The translations under genes and the position numbers were made by a program. A model generated the notes under the pieces. That model did no database searches. It was not told the DNA's origin and saw only the letters and a list, made by a program, of their open reading frames with translations. From Anaerocolumna sp. (GTDB lineage Bacteria > Bacillota > Clostridia > Lachnospirales > Lachnospiraceae): DNA of 64,000 nucleotides. Shown here in pieces: positions 36,081 to 45,028 of the stretch. Position 1 is the stretch's first letter. Every line of letters starts with the position of its first letter. Where the stretch lies: positions 79,968 to 143,967 of the forward strand of contig JAQSXJ010000015.1 in the NCBI GenBank assembly GCA_029256725.1. Direction: 5' to 3'.

Positions 36081-36908
36081 TTAATCTGTCAGATAACCTT
36101 CCAGCTCTTTTAAGTTTCTTGGTATAGGAAGGTTCCCCTTTAGAATTTTTTTCTCTATTAATTTCTTAAATAATGTTATTACATCCGGCTGGCTAAGATT
36201 GGCCTCCTTTAACAGCTCTACCTCCTGGAATATATCTGCCGGATTTCCGTCTCTTATGATAATTCCGTCTTTTAGCATTATGATTCTGTCTGCCCATTCC
36301 AGAGCAAAGTTCATATCATGAGTTGCCACTATAACGGTTATGCCTTTATTAGGAAGTTCCTCTAATTTCTCATTTAATAGTTTCGTATGTAAAGGATCTA
36401 AGGCTGATACCGGTTCATCCATAATCAATACCTCCGGCTCCATGACCAATATATCTGCTAATGCTACCTGCTTTTTCTGCCCACCGCTTAATGCGTGGGT
36501 TGGCTTTTGACTAAAAGGCTTAATACCTAACTCCTCGATAACATTATCTACTCTTCTTTTTACCTCCTCCTGGCTTAAATCCAGATTGCAGGGGCCAAAG
36601 GATATCTCCTGATATACGCTGGAGGCAAATAACTGATTATCCGGATCCTGAAAGACAATCCCAACTTTGCTTCGAAGTTCTAAAAGTTCTTTTCTTTTAT
36701 ATACAACCGGTTTCCCATTGTAATTAATAGTTCCGCTCTGGGGTCTTAATATCCCGTTAAGACATAAAAACAATGTGGATTTGCCGGACCCGTTACCTCC
36801 TACAAAAGCCAGTTTTTCACCTTGTCTGATTTCAAGGCTGACTCCGTTTAAGGCTTTCGTCCCATCGCTGTAAGTATAGGTAATCTTATCGATTTCTAAG
36901 ATATTCAT
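36081..36908 (-). CDS. cbiO: Cobalt ECF transporter ATPase
   Basis: ATP-binding subunit of the CbiMNQO cobalt importer. The 275-residue protein has Walker A GGNGSGKST (37-45), Q-loop FQDPDNQLF, signature LSGGQKKQ (140-147), Walker B VLIMDEP (160-166) and the switch histidine in VIVATHDMN. Length is typical of single-domain ECF ATPases. It lies 35 nt after cbiQ. Confidence 0.95.
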   Translation of the reverse strand: MNILEIDKITYTYSDGTKALNGVSLEIRQGEKLAFVGGNGSGKSTLFLCLNGILRPQSGTINYNGKPVVYKRKELLELRSKVGIVFQDPDNQLFASSVYQEISFGPCNLDLSQEEVKRRVDNVIEELGIKPFSQKPTHALSGGQKKQVALADILVMEPEVLIMDEPVSALDPLHTKLLNEKLEELPNKGITVIVATHDMNFALEWADRIIMLKDGIIIRDGNPADIFQEVELLKEANLSQPDVITLFKKLIEKKILKGNLPIPRNLKELEGYLTD

Positions 36909-36943
36909 ATGTTACTCCCATTCTCTGGATTAGAAATAAAATC

Positions 36944-37720
36944 TCAAATTATATGTTTTAGATAATAGCTGCATACGCCTAAAACGGTTACTAATATCAT
37001 TACAGCTGCGATTTCAATCTTTCCGGCCTTCTTCTTTTCCCATAAGACCTTTATGGTACCATAATAGCACCTTGCCTCCATAGCATCATAAAGTAAGGAG
37101 GATTTCTTCATGGCTCGGATAAATAAAATAGAAAACAGTCCTGTGCTTCCCTTTAGAGCGGTTTTAAAACTTCGGTTACCCAGTCTGCTCTCCTGGGCAG
37201 TTGTTATACCTGCCGCCGTTTCATAAAGTATAAAAATATACCGGTAAATTAACAATAAAAGCTCTGATATAACAGTGGGGCACCGAAGCAGTTGCAGTAC
37301 TCTCAGGATATCCGTAAATGGTGTTGTCAAAGACAGAAAATACAGACAGGCTACTGCTCCCAAAGCCGAAGATATTAATTGCAGTCCAAAGATCAGTTTG
37401 CCGCTTTCAAAGTAGCAGAATAATCCGAAGAGTTTTATAAAGGGTTCCTCAACCGGATGTAGTGATATTCCAAAAAGAATGGTGACAGTACTGATAATCA
37501 GAAAGGCTAAGGGAACACGCATAAGCCTTATGTAATTGGCTATAGACGTGCCGCCCAGTATAACTGTCAGCCCTGTCATTAATGCGAGAACCAGAAAGGA
37601 GAATAAAATTGACCTTGCAGCCACACATACCAACAGAGTGGTAACAGCAAGGAATGCTTTTAAGACCGGACTTTTATCCCTAAGCCTGGACGAATAGGAT
37701 AATTTATCAATTAACAGCAT
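36944..37720 (-). CDS. cbiQ: Cobalt ECF transporter transmembrane subunit
   Basis: The 258-residue membrane protein couples CbiO to the CbiMN substrate module. About six hydrophobic segments and the coupling-helix region EARCYYGTIKVLW (the A-R-G-like motif of EcfT proteins), with QESRLGNRSFKTALKG, fit CbiQ. A gaaggag site precedes the ATG. Order cbiM-N-Q-O is the classic cobalt set. Confidence 0.93.
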   Translation of the reverse strand: MLLIDKLSYSSRLRDKSPVLKAFLAVTTLLVCVAARSILFSFLVLALMTGLTVILGGTSIANYIRLMRVPLAFLIISTVTILFGISLHPVEEPFIKLFGLFCYFESGKLIFGLQLISSALGAVACLYFLSLTTPFTDILRVLQLLRCPTVISELLLLIYRYIFILYETAAGITTAQESRLGNRSFKTALKGSTGLFSILFIRAMKKSSLLYDAMEARCYYGTIKVLWEKKKAGKIEIAAVMILVTVLGVCSYYLKHII

Positions 37721-37842
37721 ATTTATATTCTCCTTCAGTTCATTACTAATTACATTTTAACTATACTTTTGTATATTAATTTTTGTACACTTTTTCTGTT
37801 CTTTTATATACTCATTTCTATTGTTCTGCATACTTACTTGGC

Positions 37843-38139
37843 TTATTCTTTTGAGTACTTTCTTCTTTCCTTCAGTACTCCGATGCCATAACCAAAGATA
37901 CCGGCACCAAGAGCTGCCTGAAGGCAGAATAACAGAGATTCTGTCTCACCGCCCGGTGGCTCATAGATAGGTGAAAACCAGGGGGTATATTCCTCTCCGC
38001 CGGTAAGCTGGCTAATTGCCTGGGAAGCCGCATCATCGGATCCGCCGAATTCGGAATCTTTGATTGCTATCAGAGGAACCACTGCAATAACAACACACAA
38101 TAATATTAATATAATAGCTTTCTTTCCATTACTGTTCAT
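37843..38139 (-). CDS. cbiN: Cobalt transporter auxiliary subunit CbiN
   Basis: A 98-residue protein with two membrane segments and an extracytoplasmic loop. The segment [15 protein letters not shown] and the block [20 protein letters not shown] are diagnostic of CbiN, which helps load Co2+ into CbiM. It overlaps the cbiM 3' end by 11 nt with gggagga upstream, so the two are coupled. Confidence 0.95.
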   Translation of the reverse strand: MNSNGKKAIILILLCVVIAVVPLIAIKDSEFGGSDDAASQAISQLTGGEEYTPWFSPIYEPPGGETESLLFCLQAALGAGIFGYGIGVLKERRKYSKE

Positions 38140-38890
38140 TTTTGATTCCTCCCTTCATAAAACCAATTTCCTTCAGCTCATTGCCTGCATAGGAACTAAG
38201 TGTCATTACAACCAACGCCGTTACGATACCTTCAATAATTGCAATAGGTACCTGAGTAACTGCAAAGATTCCCATGAATTTAACTAGGGAAGCTCCCACC
38301 CCGCCTACTTCTGCCGGGTAAGCAAGGGCCAGCTGCAGAGAGGTAACACAATATGTAATCAGATCTCCGAGGGTAGCTGCCAGAAATACTGCTGTAAGCT
38401 TGGGTAGTTTACATTTTAAGCTGATCTTGTAGACAGCATATGCCACAAAAGGTCCTGCGATTGCCATAGAAAAAGTATTGGCACCAAGTGTTGTAAGTCC
38501 TCCATGAGCCAATAATAGTGCCTGGAATAACAGAACGATAACACCAAGAATACTCATTACGCTTGGTCCAAAAAGAATGGCTCCAAGACCAGTACCCGTA
38601 GGATGGGAACTGCTGCCTGTAACGGAAGGAATTTTAAGAGCAGAAAGCACAAAAGCGTAAGCTCCGCACATTGCCAGTACAATCAGGGCTTTTCTGTGTT
38701 CAGTTACAATTCGCTTCAGATTAAAATAACCTGCCGCAAAGAAGGGAATGCAGATTACACCCCAAACTATACAAAATTTAAGGGGAAGATACCCCTCCAT
38801 GATGTGCATGGCATTTACTCTTGGTGTAATAGAAGCACCAAGACAGATGATTGCTAAGGCCACCACAAATTTTTTCTGTTTTTTGTTCAT
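38129..38890 (-). CDS. cbiM: Cobalt transporter substrate-binding subunit CbiM
   Basis: Membrane S-component that binds Co2+. From the Met at 38890 the protein has 253 residues: a signal peptide ([20 protein letters not shown] ... PRVNA) followed by MHIMEGYLP, the invariant N-terminus whose His coordinates cobalt after cleavage. [17 protein letters not shown] is the second metal-site block. The start is chosen because ggaga lies upstream; a longer frame to 38956 is unsupported. It is the first gene after the cobalamin riboswitch. Confidence 0.95.
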   Translation of the reverse strand: MNKKQKKFVVALAIICLGASITPRVNAMHIMEGYLPLKFCIVWGVICIPFFAAGYFNLKRIVTEHRKALIVLAMCGAYAFVLSALKIPSVTGSSSHPTGTGLGAILFGPSVMSILGVIVLLFQALLLAHGGLTTLGANTFSMAIAGPFVAYAVYKISLKCKLPKLTAVFLAATLGDLITYCVTSLQLALAYPAEVGGVGASLVKFMGIFAVTQVPIAIIEGIVTALVVMTLSSYAGNELKEIGFMKGGIKNEQ

Positions 38891-39044
38891 TTTTTCTCCA
38901 TTCCTGCACATGTATTTAGTGCATTCGAATTTGTGCCGAGGATTTCGCAGACACAAATTTGCGGTTGAAAGTGTATTTTTTCAACCTTGTTCTTCTCTTT
39001 CATATCGTGGATTCCAGTCATCCTTTTCTTTAGACTGGCGCAAT

Positions 39045-39104
39045 AAAAAATACCCTTTTACTCTGCTCACATTCTTAGAAGAACGATTGCAGGGTGAAAG
39101 GGTA
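39045..39104 (-). terminator. Riboswitch-linked intrinsic terminator before cbiM
   Basis: On the minus strand taccctttcaccctgc (39104-39089) pairs with gcagagtaaaagggta (39066-39051), with one or two bulges, and a run of six T follows. Located between the cobalamin aptamer and cbiM, it is the likely expression platform that stops transcription when cobalamin is bound. Confidence 0.8.
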
Positions 39105-39196
39105 CCCTAAATAGTTTCCTGTTAATACCGGTCAATACAGGAAATGAAAGCATACACAGAGCCATCGTCCGTAACTTGTGTATAAAACATACGAAA

Positions 39197-39368
39197 AGGC
39201 AGGTCTTCTGACTCAGGCTTCTATGCAACAGTTTATCTTCCCATCTTGTGACAGTGATTATGCGGTAACTGTTACTCTTCCTTTACAGCGGCGGGACCGT
39301 ATGGGCTTTTCACCCATTTCCCTATTATCTTGTCTGCAGTATAATGCTCCAAGCACCTTTTGGTATTT
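39197..39368 (-). ncRNA. Cobalamin riboswitch
   Basis: The minus strand carries the conserved aptamer elements in order: aaggtgcttgg near the 5' end, gggaa followed by ggtgaaaagcccatacgg, tcccgccgctgta, and the B12 box gcctgagtcagaagacctgcc at 39218-39198. Length and order match the family. It lies about 10 nt downstream of the promoter hexamers and upstream of a terminator, so it should repress the whole cbiM-cbiC run when adenosylcobalamin is plentiful. Confidence 0.95.
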
Positions 39369-39381
39369 ATATTTCTATTAA

Positions 39382-39410
39382 AGTGTATCATTATGGAGGG
39401 GTTGTGTCAA
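39382..39410 (-). promoter_or_regulatory. Consensus promoter of the cobalamin operon
   Basis: On the minus strand a perfect TTGACA (39410-39405) is followed after exactly 17 bases by TACACT (39387-39382). The predicted start lies just before the riboswitch aptamer. Confidence 0.8.
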
Positions 39411-39466
39411 TCTAAATGGAGTGGTGGGGAGAGGGTAAGATGTGGATGGGGGTTGTGGCAACGGAC

Positions 39467-39708
39467 GAAAACCCGGCTTCCTCTTTGTACGTTTTTGTTC
39501 GGATAAGAACCCTTATTCCACTAATACTTCAGTAATTGCTTAGGACAGTTCCGAATAAACCAAACTCGCTAAAGAATCTTCTATGGTATTTGAATGGTTT
39601 TAGCAGCTCAAACAGTGGTTTATTCGGAACTTGGCGCAATTTCTGAAGTATAAGTGTCATAAGGAACCTTTCCGAGACAAAAACTCCCAAAGAGGAAGCC
39701 GGGTTTTC
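39467..39708. repeat. Long imperfect palindrome 2 (about 95-bp arms)
   Basis: The left arm 39467-39562 and right arm 39616-39708 are reverse complements with scattered mismatches; perfect blocks include gaaaacccggcttcctcttt, atacttcag and gttccgaataaacca. The 53-nt loop begins AACTCGCT and ends GCTCAAACA, the same two motifs that form the whole loop of palindrome 1. The arms share no similarity with palindrome 1. No open frame crosses it. Confidence 0.85.
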
Positions 39709-39995
39709 TGATTTACTTATTTCACTTTCTTATTTTACTTCTTGTTTTTATTGATATTATTCTTTATTTTTTTTTGTATAGTACTATATTGCATAACTCC
39801 TCTTAATATCAGTTGCTGATATTTGTGCTGTGGAAAGAGGAGGAATGAGGCATAGTCTAGTGATCTCTGTAGCAAGTGTACTACGTCTTTGCACTTACTT
39901 ACGACAACACAGCACCTGAGTAAATACAGGTGCTGCGTTAAGTGATATTTATGCTGGCAGTACTAGTTAAAGACTACCTTTTTCATTGGGTTGTA
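39709..39995. other. Spacer with two small hairpins
   Basis: No gene seen. Stem-loops are atatcag-ttg-ctgatat (near 39807-39823) and aacacagcacctg / caggtgctgcgtt (39906-39939). The second lies about 60 nt after the minus-strand hypothetical gene and could be its terminator, although no good T-run follows. Confidence 0.4.
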
Positions 39996-40421
39996 TTATT
40001 TCTTTTCGGTTTTAATTACGTAGTCTCTGGCTTCTTCTATTCTCTTTACGGTCAGAGAATAACCGCCTTCGAGAATTCCTCTGGTGGTAAAAAAGGGCTT
40101 TATCTGTTCTTTTAATACTTTTGCCAGTTCTTGAGGTGTCTCATATTCGGATACATCAAGTTCTTCGATTAGTTTTAAGGTCTCTTTAATTCCGTAGAGC
40201 TGTTTCTCATATATTGTTAGATTTCCATGATAGATAAAATTCTTTATGACCCTGTTTGCGTGGTCTTTGTGGGATGTTTCGATATATTCCGTTATGTCAT
40301 TTACCAGGTCTTGCAACTCGATTCTTACTATGTCCAAGTATTTACTCATTTTACGTACCATTGCCGCACACTCCTTCTTTTCAAATAAATCCCATTGTGA
40401 TTTATGATCAGCAAGTTGCAT
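39996..40421 (-). CDS. Hypothetical helical protein
   Basis: A 141-residue, soluble, highly charged protein (MQLADHKSQWDLFEKKECAA...) predicted to be mostly helical. Blocks such as VRIELQDLVNDITEYIETSH and GGYSLTVKRIEEARDYV look like genuine protein, and codon use matches neighbours. No catalytic motif, signal peptide or membrane segment is visible, and I do not recognise a family. No strong ribosome binding site precedes the ATG. It stands alone between the palindrome and the sugar locus. Confidence 0.6.
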   Translation of the reverse strand: MQLADHKSQWDLFEKKECAAMVRKMSKYLDIVRIELQDLVNDITEYIETSHKDHANRVIKNFIYHGNLTIYEKQLYGIKETLKLIEELDVSEYETPQELAKVLKEQIKPFFTTRGILEGGYSLTVKRIEEARDYVIKTEKK

Positions 40422-40612
40422 TTTTTGTTTATATGTTTATATTTTAACATATTATTGTAGATACAACAATAATTTACTTTCATAGGATTTTTGTGTACTT
40501 ATACAATATACTTATATTTGGACATTGTTTTTTTTCTTATAAAAATTTCCATATACTTCTTATTATTGAAATTTTTTTTGTGATTTTTACAATTACTACT
40601 GTTTTTAAGCTA

Positions 40613-41332
40613 TCATTTAATCACAGATAAATATTCATAATCGTTTCTGATACTCTCCCATACAGGCTTATCATAATCTTCGTGTTCCAGTACAAAATAT
40701 GCGGCATAGCTTGCTGCTTCTTTTATTTCCTTCATATCCAGGCAGCCTTCTGCCATATCCACATTTTCAAGTGCTTCATTCATCTGCTTCATATGGATCA
40801 GTTCTATTTTACTGCCCCACTTCTTTATATAGGCTACCGGATCAACTCCGGCATAAGCTGCCCAATAGACATCCAGTTCCAATATAACATTCTCACTTGT
40901 CTTCTCTGCCAGTAAGTCTAGTGCATATTTTCCTTCTATCTTGTTAAATTCTGCTCCATGGTTATGATAACCTACCTTGATACCAAATTCTTTTGCTTTC
41001 TCTGCCGCATAATTTAATACTGCTGCAAGGTCTTCTATTTCTTTTAGAGTATCTGTTGGTGCATAGGGGCAGATGAGGTATTTAGAGCCGATTGTCTGAT
41101 GATATGCCAGTTCCTCTTCTAAAGCTTCTTTAAATTGCTCTACTCCTATATGAGCACCTACGGAATATAGGTTATTTTTCTTTAGAAAGTCTGCCATTTC
41201 CTCAGCGGTCAGCCCACCGTAACCGGCAAATTCCACTCCTTTAAATCCTATGTCTGCTGCACTTTTTACTGCTTGTTTATAGTCTTTTTCTGTTTCTCCG
41301 TGAATGGAGAATAATTGCAATGATATTTCCAT
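40613..41332 (-). CDS. Sugar phosphate isomerase/epimerase family TIM-barrel protein
   Basis: A 239-residue xylose-isomerase-like TIM barrel (AP endonuclease 2 family). Metal-site residues are in GYHNHGAEF (Asn-His), VILELDVYWAAYAG (Glu, Asp), IHMKQM and FVLEHEDYD (Glu). The start at 41332 follows aaggag; a frame extending to 41386 lacks support. It lies upstream of nothing else on this strand and downstream of two Gfo/Idh genes, a combination typical of inositol or other polyol/sugar catabolism. The exact substrate is not shown. Confidence 0.85.
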   Translation of the reverse strand: MEISLQLFSIHGETEKDYKQAVKSAADIGFKGVEFAGYGGLTAEEMADFLKKNNLYSVGAHIGVEQFKEALEEELAYHQTIGSKYLICPYAPTDTLKEIEDLAAVLNYAAEKAKEFGIKVGYHNHGAEFNKIEGKYALDLLAEKTSENVILELDVYWAAYAGVDPVAYIKKWGSKIELIHMKQMNEALENVDMAEGCLDMKEIKEAASYAAYFVLEHEDYDKPVWESIRNDYEYLSVIK

Positions 41333-41462
41333 GGATACTCCTTTTCTATCTGGTCTTATATTCAAAATACTTATGCAGTATCGCAAGCTTAATTACGATA
41401 CTGCATGATATAGAAAAAATGAATGATAAATGTGATAAATGTCTTTTAGCTATTACCGTTTT

Positions 41463-42428
41463 TTAAGCTATTACCGCTTTTTTGCCGGTAGCCTGTGATT
41501 CATAAGCTGCTTCCATAAGTTTTGTCAGAGTTATAGAATCTTCAATTCCAAAGGTTAGATTTCCTTCCCATTGATCTCTTGCCCACATTACTAAAGGAGA
41601 GGGGAGGGTCGTAGGAAGTTTTTCAGGAGTTATCCATTTACCTTCGGTTTCTTTTGTTGCATAGCGGATTGTTTCTCCTACTATTAATGTACCATCTGTT
41701 CCGCTGATTTCAAGTATTGGCGGTGTATAAACAGATACAAATCCCGTTTCTGCTACTCCAATTGCCCCACCTTCAAACTCAACGACAGATACAGCATTAT
41801 CTTCTACCCCATGTCCTGTAATATCAGTAAATACAGACTGAACAGTAAGAGGTGTTCCGAGCAGCCATGTGAGCAGATACATCGGATGCGCACCCAGATC
41901 TATCATAGCGCCTCCGCCGCACTGTTCCCGGTTATAGAAATGCTCCGGCAGCCAGTTTCCCGTACTTCCGTTATGAACGTTTCTCATACGTGCATAAGTA
42001 ATTCTGCCAAGACATCCGCTTTCTACAAGCTCTTTGGCAAATAAAAATGTACTTTCACATTTCTTTACCAGGGATAGTGTTATATCATTTCCGGAAGCAA
42101 GAAGTGCTTCCTTTATTTCAAGGCACTCGGAAAGGGTCAATGCCAGTACTTTCTCACTGAATACCTTTTTCCCTTTCTTTATTGCTTTTATAATTAATTC
42201 CGTATGCATAGAAGTCGGTGCTGTTATGATAACTCCCTGAATTTCTGAATTATTAAGAAGTTCATCATAATCCTTGTAAAAAGGTACAGAGAATTCTTCT
42301 GCATACTTTCTGCCTCTCTCCTCTTCTTCATCCCACACAGCTGTTATTTTACTGTCTGTATTCTCCAATACTTCTTTTGTATAGCCCTCAGCATGGACGT
42401 GCCAATAACTTATAACTGCTATATTCAT
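41463..42428 (-). CDS. Gfo/Idh/MocA-family oxidoreductase
   Basis: NAD(P)-dependent sugar or polyol dehydrogenase, 321 residues. The N-terminal Rossmann fold differs from the usual GxGxxG (it begins MNIAVISYWHVHAEGY). The cofactor-end block SEKVLALTLSEC replaces the usual EKP, and GGGAMIDLGAHPMYLLTWLLG is the family catalytic-helix region with the conserved His. The changed EKP motif (EKV) may alter cofactor use. The start follows the hairpin gcgtgttaaagcacgc and gggag, closely resembling the start region of cbiK. Confidence 0.85.
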   Translation of the reverse strand: MNIAVISYWHVHAEGYTKEVLENTDSKITAVWDEEEERGRKYAEEFSVPFYKDYDELLNNSEIQGVIITAPTSMHTELIIKAIKKGKKVFSEKVLALTLSECLEIKEALLASGNDITLSLVKKCESTFLFAKELVESGCLGRITYARMRNVHNGSTGNWLPEHFYNREQCGGGAMIDLGAHPMYLLTWLLGTPLTVQSVFTDITGHGVEDNAVSVVEFEGGAIGVAETGFVSVYTPPILEISGTDGTLIVGETIRYATKETEGKWITPEKLPTTLPSPLVMWARDQWEGNLTFGIEDSITLTKLMEAAYESQATGKKAVIA

Positions 42429-42510
42429 GTTTCGCTCCCATCTGCGTGCTTTAACACGCGCATTTCTTTCACCTTTGACCTTTCCTGCACAGGATGCAGT
42501 CAGGTCTTAA

Positions 42511-43552
42511 TTATTCAAAGTATACCGGCTGACCAGTTCTGGCAGAGGTGTAGATTGCCTCCAGAATCTCTGATACCACACAAGCCTGCTCCGGTTTTAC
42601 TACTACTTCTGTATCATTCTTAACTGCATCAATCCAGCGCCTTGCCTCTACTTCCGCAGGATCACTTGAGCTTAATCTCAACCAAACGGTTAAATTCTGC
42701 TTTGTTTATGGACACTCCGCCTTTTATCTGAGCTCCTGCGTCAGTTCCACAAAGAACTGTGCTGCCCTCCTGAACCGGCTCAATGGTGTTCAGAGCCCAG
42801 CTGGATTCCAGAATAATAGTTGCACCGTTCTTCATAACAATAAAGCCAAAAGCGGAATCTTCCATAGTATTATCAGCGTCCTCCCAGCCACCCCAGGGAT
42901 TGCCGCACTGAGGGTTATTCACCATTTTATATTTCGTTCCTACTACCATCTTAGGCTCATAGTTATTCATAAGATATAAAGTAATATCAAGGGAATGGGT
43001 TCCGATGTCAATTAAAGGTCCACCTCCCTGCTCATATTCGTTTAAGAACACGCCCCAGTTGGGAGTACCTCTTCTTCTTACCGCGAAAGCTTTGGCGAAA
43101 TAAATATCTCCCAAGTCGCCTCTCTCGATAACATTCTTTAAATAAAGAGCTTCTGGTTTATGTCTGTGCTGATATCCGATTGTTAGTTTCTTGCCGGTTT
43201 CTTCGGCAGCTTCCACCATCTTTCTGGCGTCTTCAGCTGTTTTTGCCATGGGTTTTTCACACATAACATGCTTACCGGCATGGAGGGAGTCAATGGATAT
43301 GGGTGCATGGGAACGGTTCGGAGTGCATACGTGCACTACCTCAATATCCTTATCCTTTAACAATTCCATATAATCTGTGTAAACTTTGGCATCTGGTACA
43401 CCATACTGCTCTTTCGCTTTTATAGCTTTTTCTTCCACGATGTCACAAAAGGCAACCATCTCTACATCCTTTAATTTGCTTAAAGAAGGCATATGCTTTC
43501 CATTTGCAATTCCGCCACAGCCGATAATACCAACTTTCACTTTTCTTTCCAT
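42511..43552 (-). pseudogene. Gfo/Idh/MocA-family oxidoreductase, frameshifted near C-terminus
   Basis: Reading from 43552, 296 residues are normal: GCGGIANGKHMPSL (NAD-binding GxGxxA), MCEKPMAKTAEDAR (EKP motif) and GGGPLIDIGTHSLDITL (catalytic helix). The frame then ends at TGA 42662-42664 after NRLVEIKLK. A second frame immediately continues with SSSDPAEVEARRWIDAVKN and ends at 42511, exactly the expected family C-terminus. A net one-base insertion (or two-base loss) near 42670 explains it. The shortened protein retains all catalytic motifs and might be partly active. Start supported by aggag. Confidence 0.85.
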
Positions 43553-43757
43553 TTTAACTTCTCCTTTTTATTTTTTATTTGTTTAAATCGTATTCTTCCC
43601 AAGGATGTGTCTGAAAAACACACCAATACAAGTCAACTTTTAATTGGGACATTAACATTAACCTGTCTTGGTTGTAAATTTATGTTACTAACGCCTTTGA
43701 TGCTATTTGTTTATTTTTTTAAAATATAGCATAAATAATTCGTCCATGATATAATAA

Positions 43758-44659
43758 ATGCATAAAAAAATATCAATTATTTGTCCTCTAAGGAGTTATG
43801 ATTTGGAACAGAACTATTATATTGAAAAGCGTGATACCTATAATGATCTGCCACTGCAATTCAGCCTTCATATGCAAGTGTTAAACGGAATCGGTGAAAT
43901 GGCTCATGCCCATATGCATGATTATATTGAGATTCTCTATGCCCTCTCCGGAAAGTATCAGATTCTTCTCAATAACAGGGATTATACCTTTAAAGAAGGT
44001 GATATGGTTCTGATCAATTCCAATGAAATTCACAATGTTTTCTCAGAAAGCGAGGGACTGAACCGGTATATCTGTATCAAATTTGAACCTGAGTTGCTCT
44101 ACACCTCCTGGTCTCTTATTGAAATGAAATATCTGATGCCCTTTATATTAAAAGATTCCTCCCATCAGAAAATATTCACCAGAGAAGAAATAGCAACTAC
44201 CGTCGTTCCCTCGCCGCTTACGGATATGAGTTCGCAATCCGTTCAGATCTCTTTCGTTTATTCTTGTATATTATAAGAAGCTGGCATGTCCAGAGTATTG
44301 ATTTAAATATAGGTGTTTCAATTAATAAGGAAATGGAGACTCAGCTCAGAAAGGTCTTTGACTATATCGATGATCGGTACAACGAAGATATTACCGCAAG
44401 AGAAATGGCAAAATACTGCAATATGAGCTACAGCTATTTTTCCAGAATGTTTAAGCGGGTAATGAAGAAAAGTTTCAAGGAATACCTTAACTATGTACGT
44501 ATTTCCAAAGCAGAAAAGCTTCTGATCAGTACCAATAATACCATAACAGAAATTGCTCTGGAGACTGGGTTTACTACCTCCAGCTATTTTATCAGTCAGT
44601 TTAAGGCACATAAAAATATCAGCCCCAAGCAATATCAACTGAACTATAGGAAGTTATAA
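43758..44659 (+). pseudogene. AraC-family transcriptional regulator, frameshifted
   Basis: Two frames make one regulator. The first (43758-44276, 172 residues) is an N-terminal cupin sensor domain (HAHMHDYIEILYALSGKYQ, EGDMVLINSNEIHNVF). The second carries YGYEFAIRSDLFRLFLYIIR from about 44220 and the C-terminal double helix-turn-helix (DDRYNEDITAREMAKYCNMS, SKAEKLLISTNNTITEIA, ETGFTTSSYFISQFK), ending at 44659. The break lies at about 44195-44220, probably with a few missing codons as well. A TTG at 43803 with aaggag upstream may be the real start. It is divergent from the Gfo/Idh genes and probably controlled them. Confidence 0.85.
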
Positions 44660-44673
44660 CAACTGTAATTAGC

Positions 44674-44749
44674 AAAAAAAGGGCGCTGCTTTACTGGAAT
44701 TTTAGAAAAATTCTTTTATTAATCCATTCCTTAGGCAGCGGCTCTTTTT
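44674..44749. terminator. Bidirectional terminator between araC remnant and HPr remnant
   Basis: aaaaagggcgctgc (near 44676-44689) pairs with gcagcggctcttttt (44735-44749). A-runs and T-runs at both outer edges suit termination of the converging genes in both directions. Confidence 0.75.
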
Positions 44750-44806
44750 AAGTTCTTATTCCTATGCAGTTATAAATTCCACATTCTCTTGAGTTTAAAA
44801 TCTGTC

Positions 44807-45028
44807 TTACAGATTCTCTCTAAAGAATTTCTCTATCTCTGTAATCACAGCTTCTTCATCCGTACCTTCAGCAGTTATGGTTACCTGAGCTCCTTTCGTA
44901 ATTCCAAGCCCCATTACTGACATCAGCTTTCTAGCATCGGCAGAGGCTCCCTTTGAAGCTATCCAGACACTGCTCTCAAAATTTTTAACCAGTTTTACCA
45001 GCAAACCTGCGGGTCTGGCGTGAATTCC
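44807..45028 (-). pseudogene. HPr phosphocarrier lacking its N-terminal strand
   Basis: The frame reads GIHARPAGLLVKLVKNF and continues to a normal HPr C-terminus (SADARKLMSVMGLGITKG, FFRENL). The phosphorylated histidine (HARPA) and regulatory serine (LMSVMGLG) are present, but the first 12-14 residues and the start codon are missing; upstream bases belong to the PTS permease frame. A TTG at 45004 could start only after the active histidine. Looks like the product of a deletion joining two neighbouring PTS genes. Confidence 0.8.

Noticed and set aside
35806..36084. Plus-strand repetitive frames (MCFITLF type) over the 42-bp array
   Set aside because: They exist only because the 42-bp period is divisible by three; no start signals and opposite to operon direction.
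39906..39939. Strong terminator after the hypothetical gene at 39996-40421
   Set aside because: The hairpin is good but no T-run follows on the gene strand, so I list it only as a stem-loop within the spacer.
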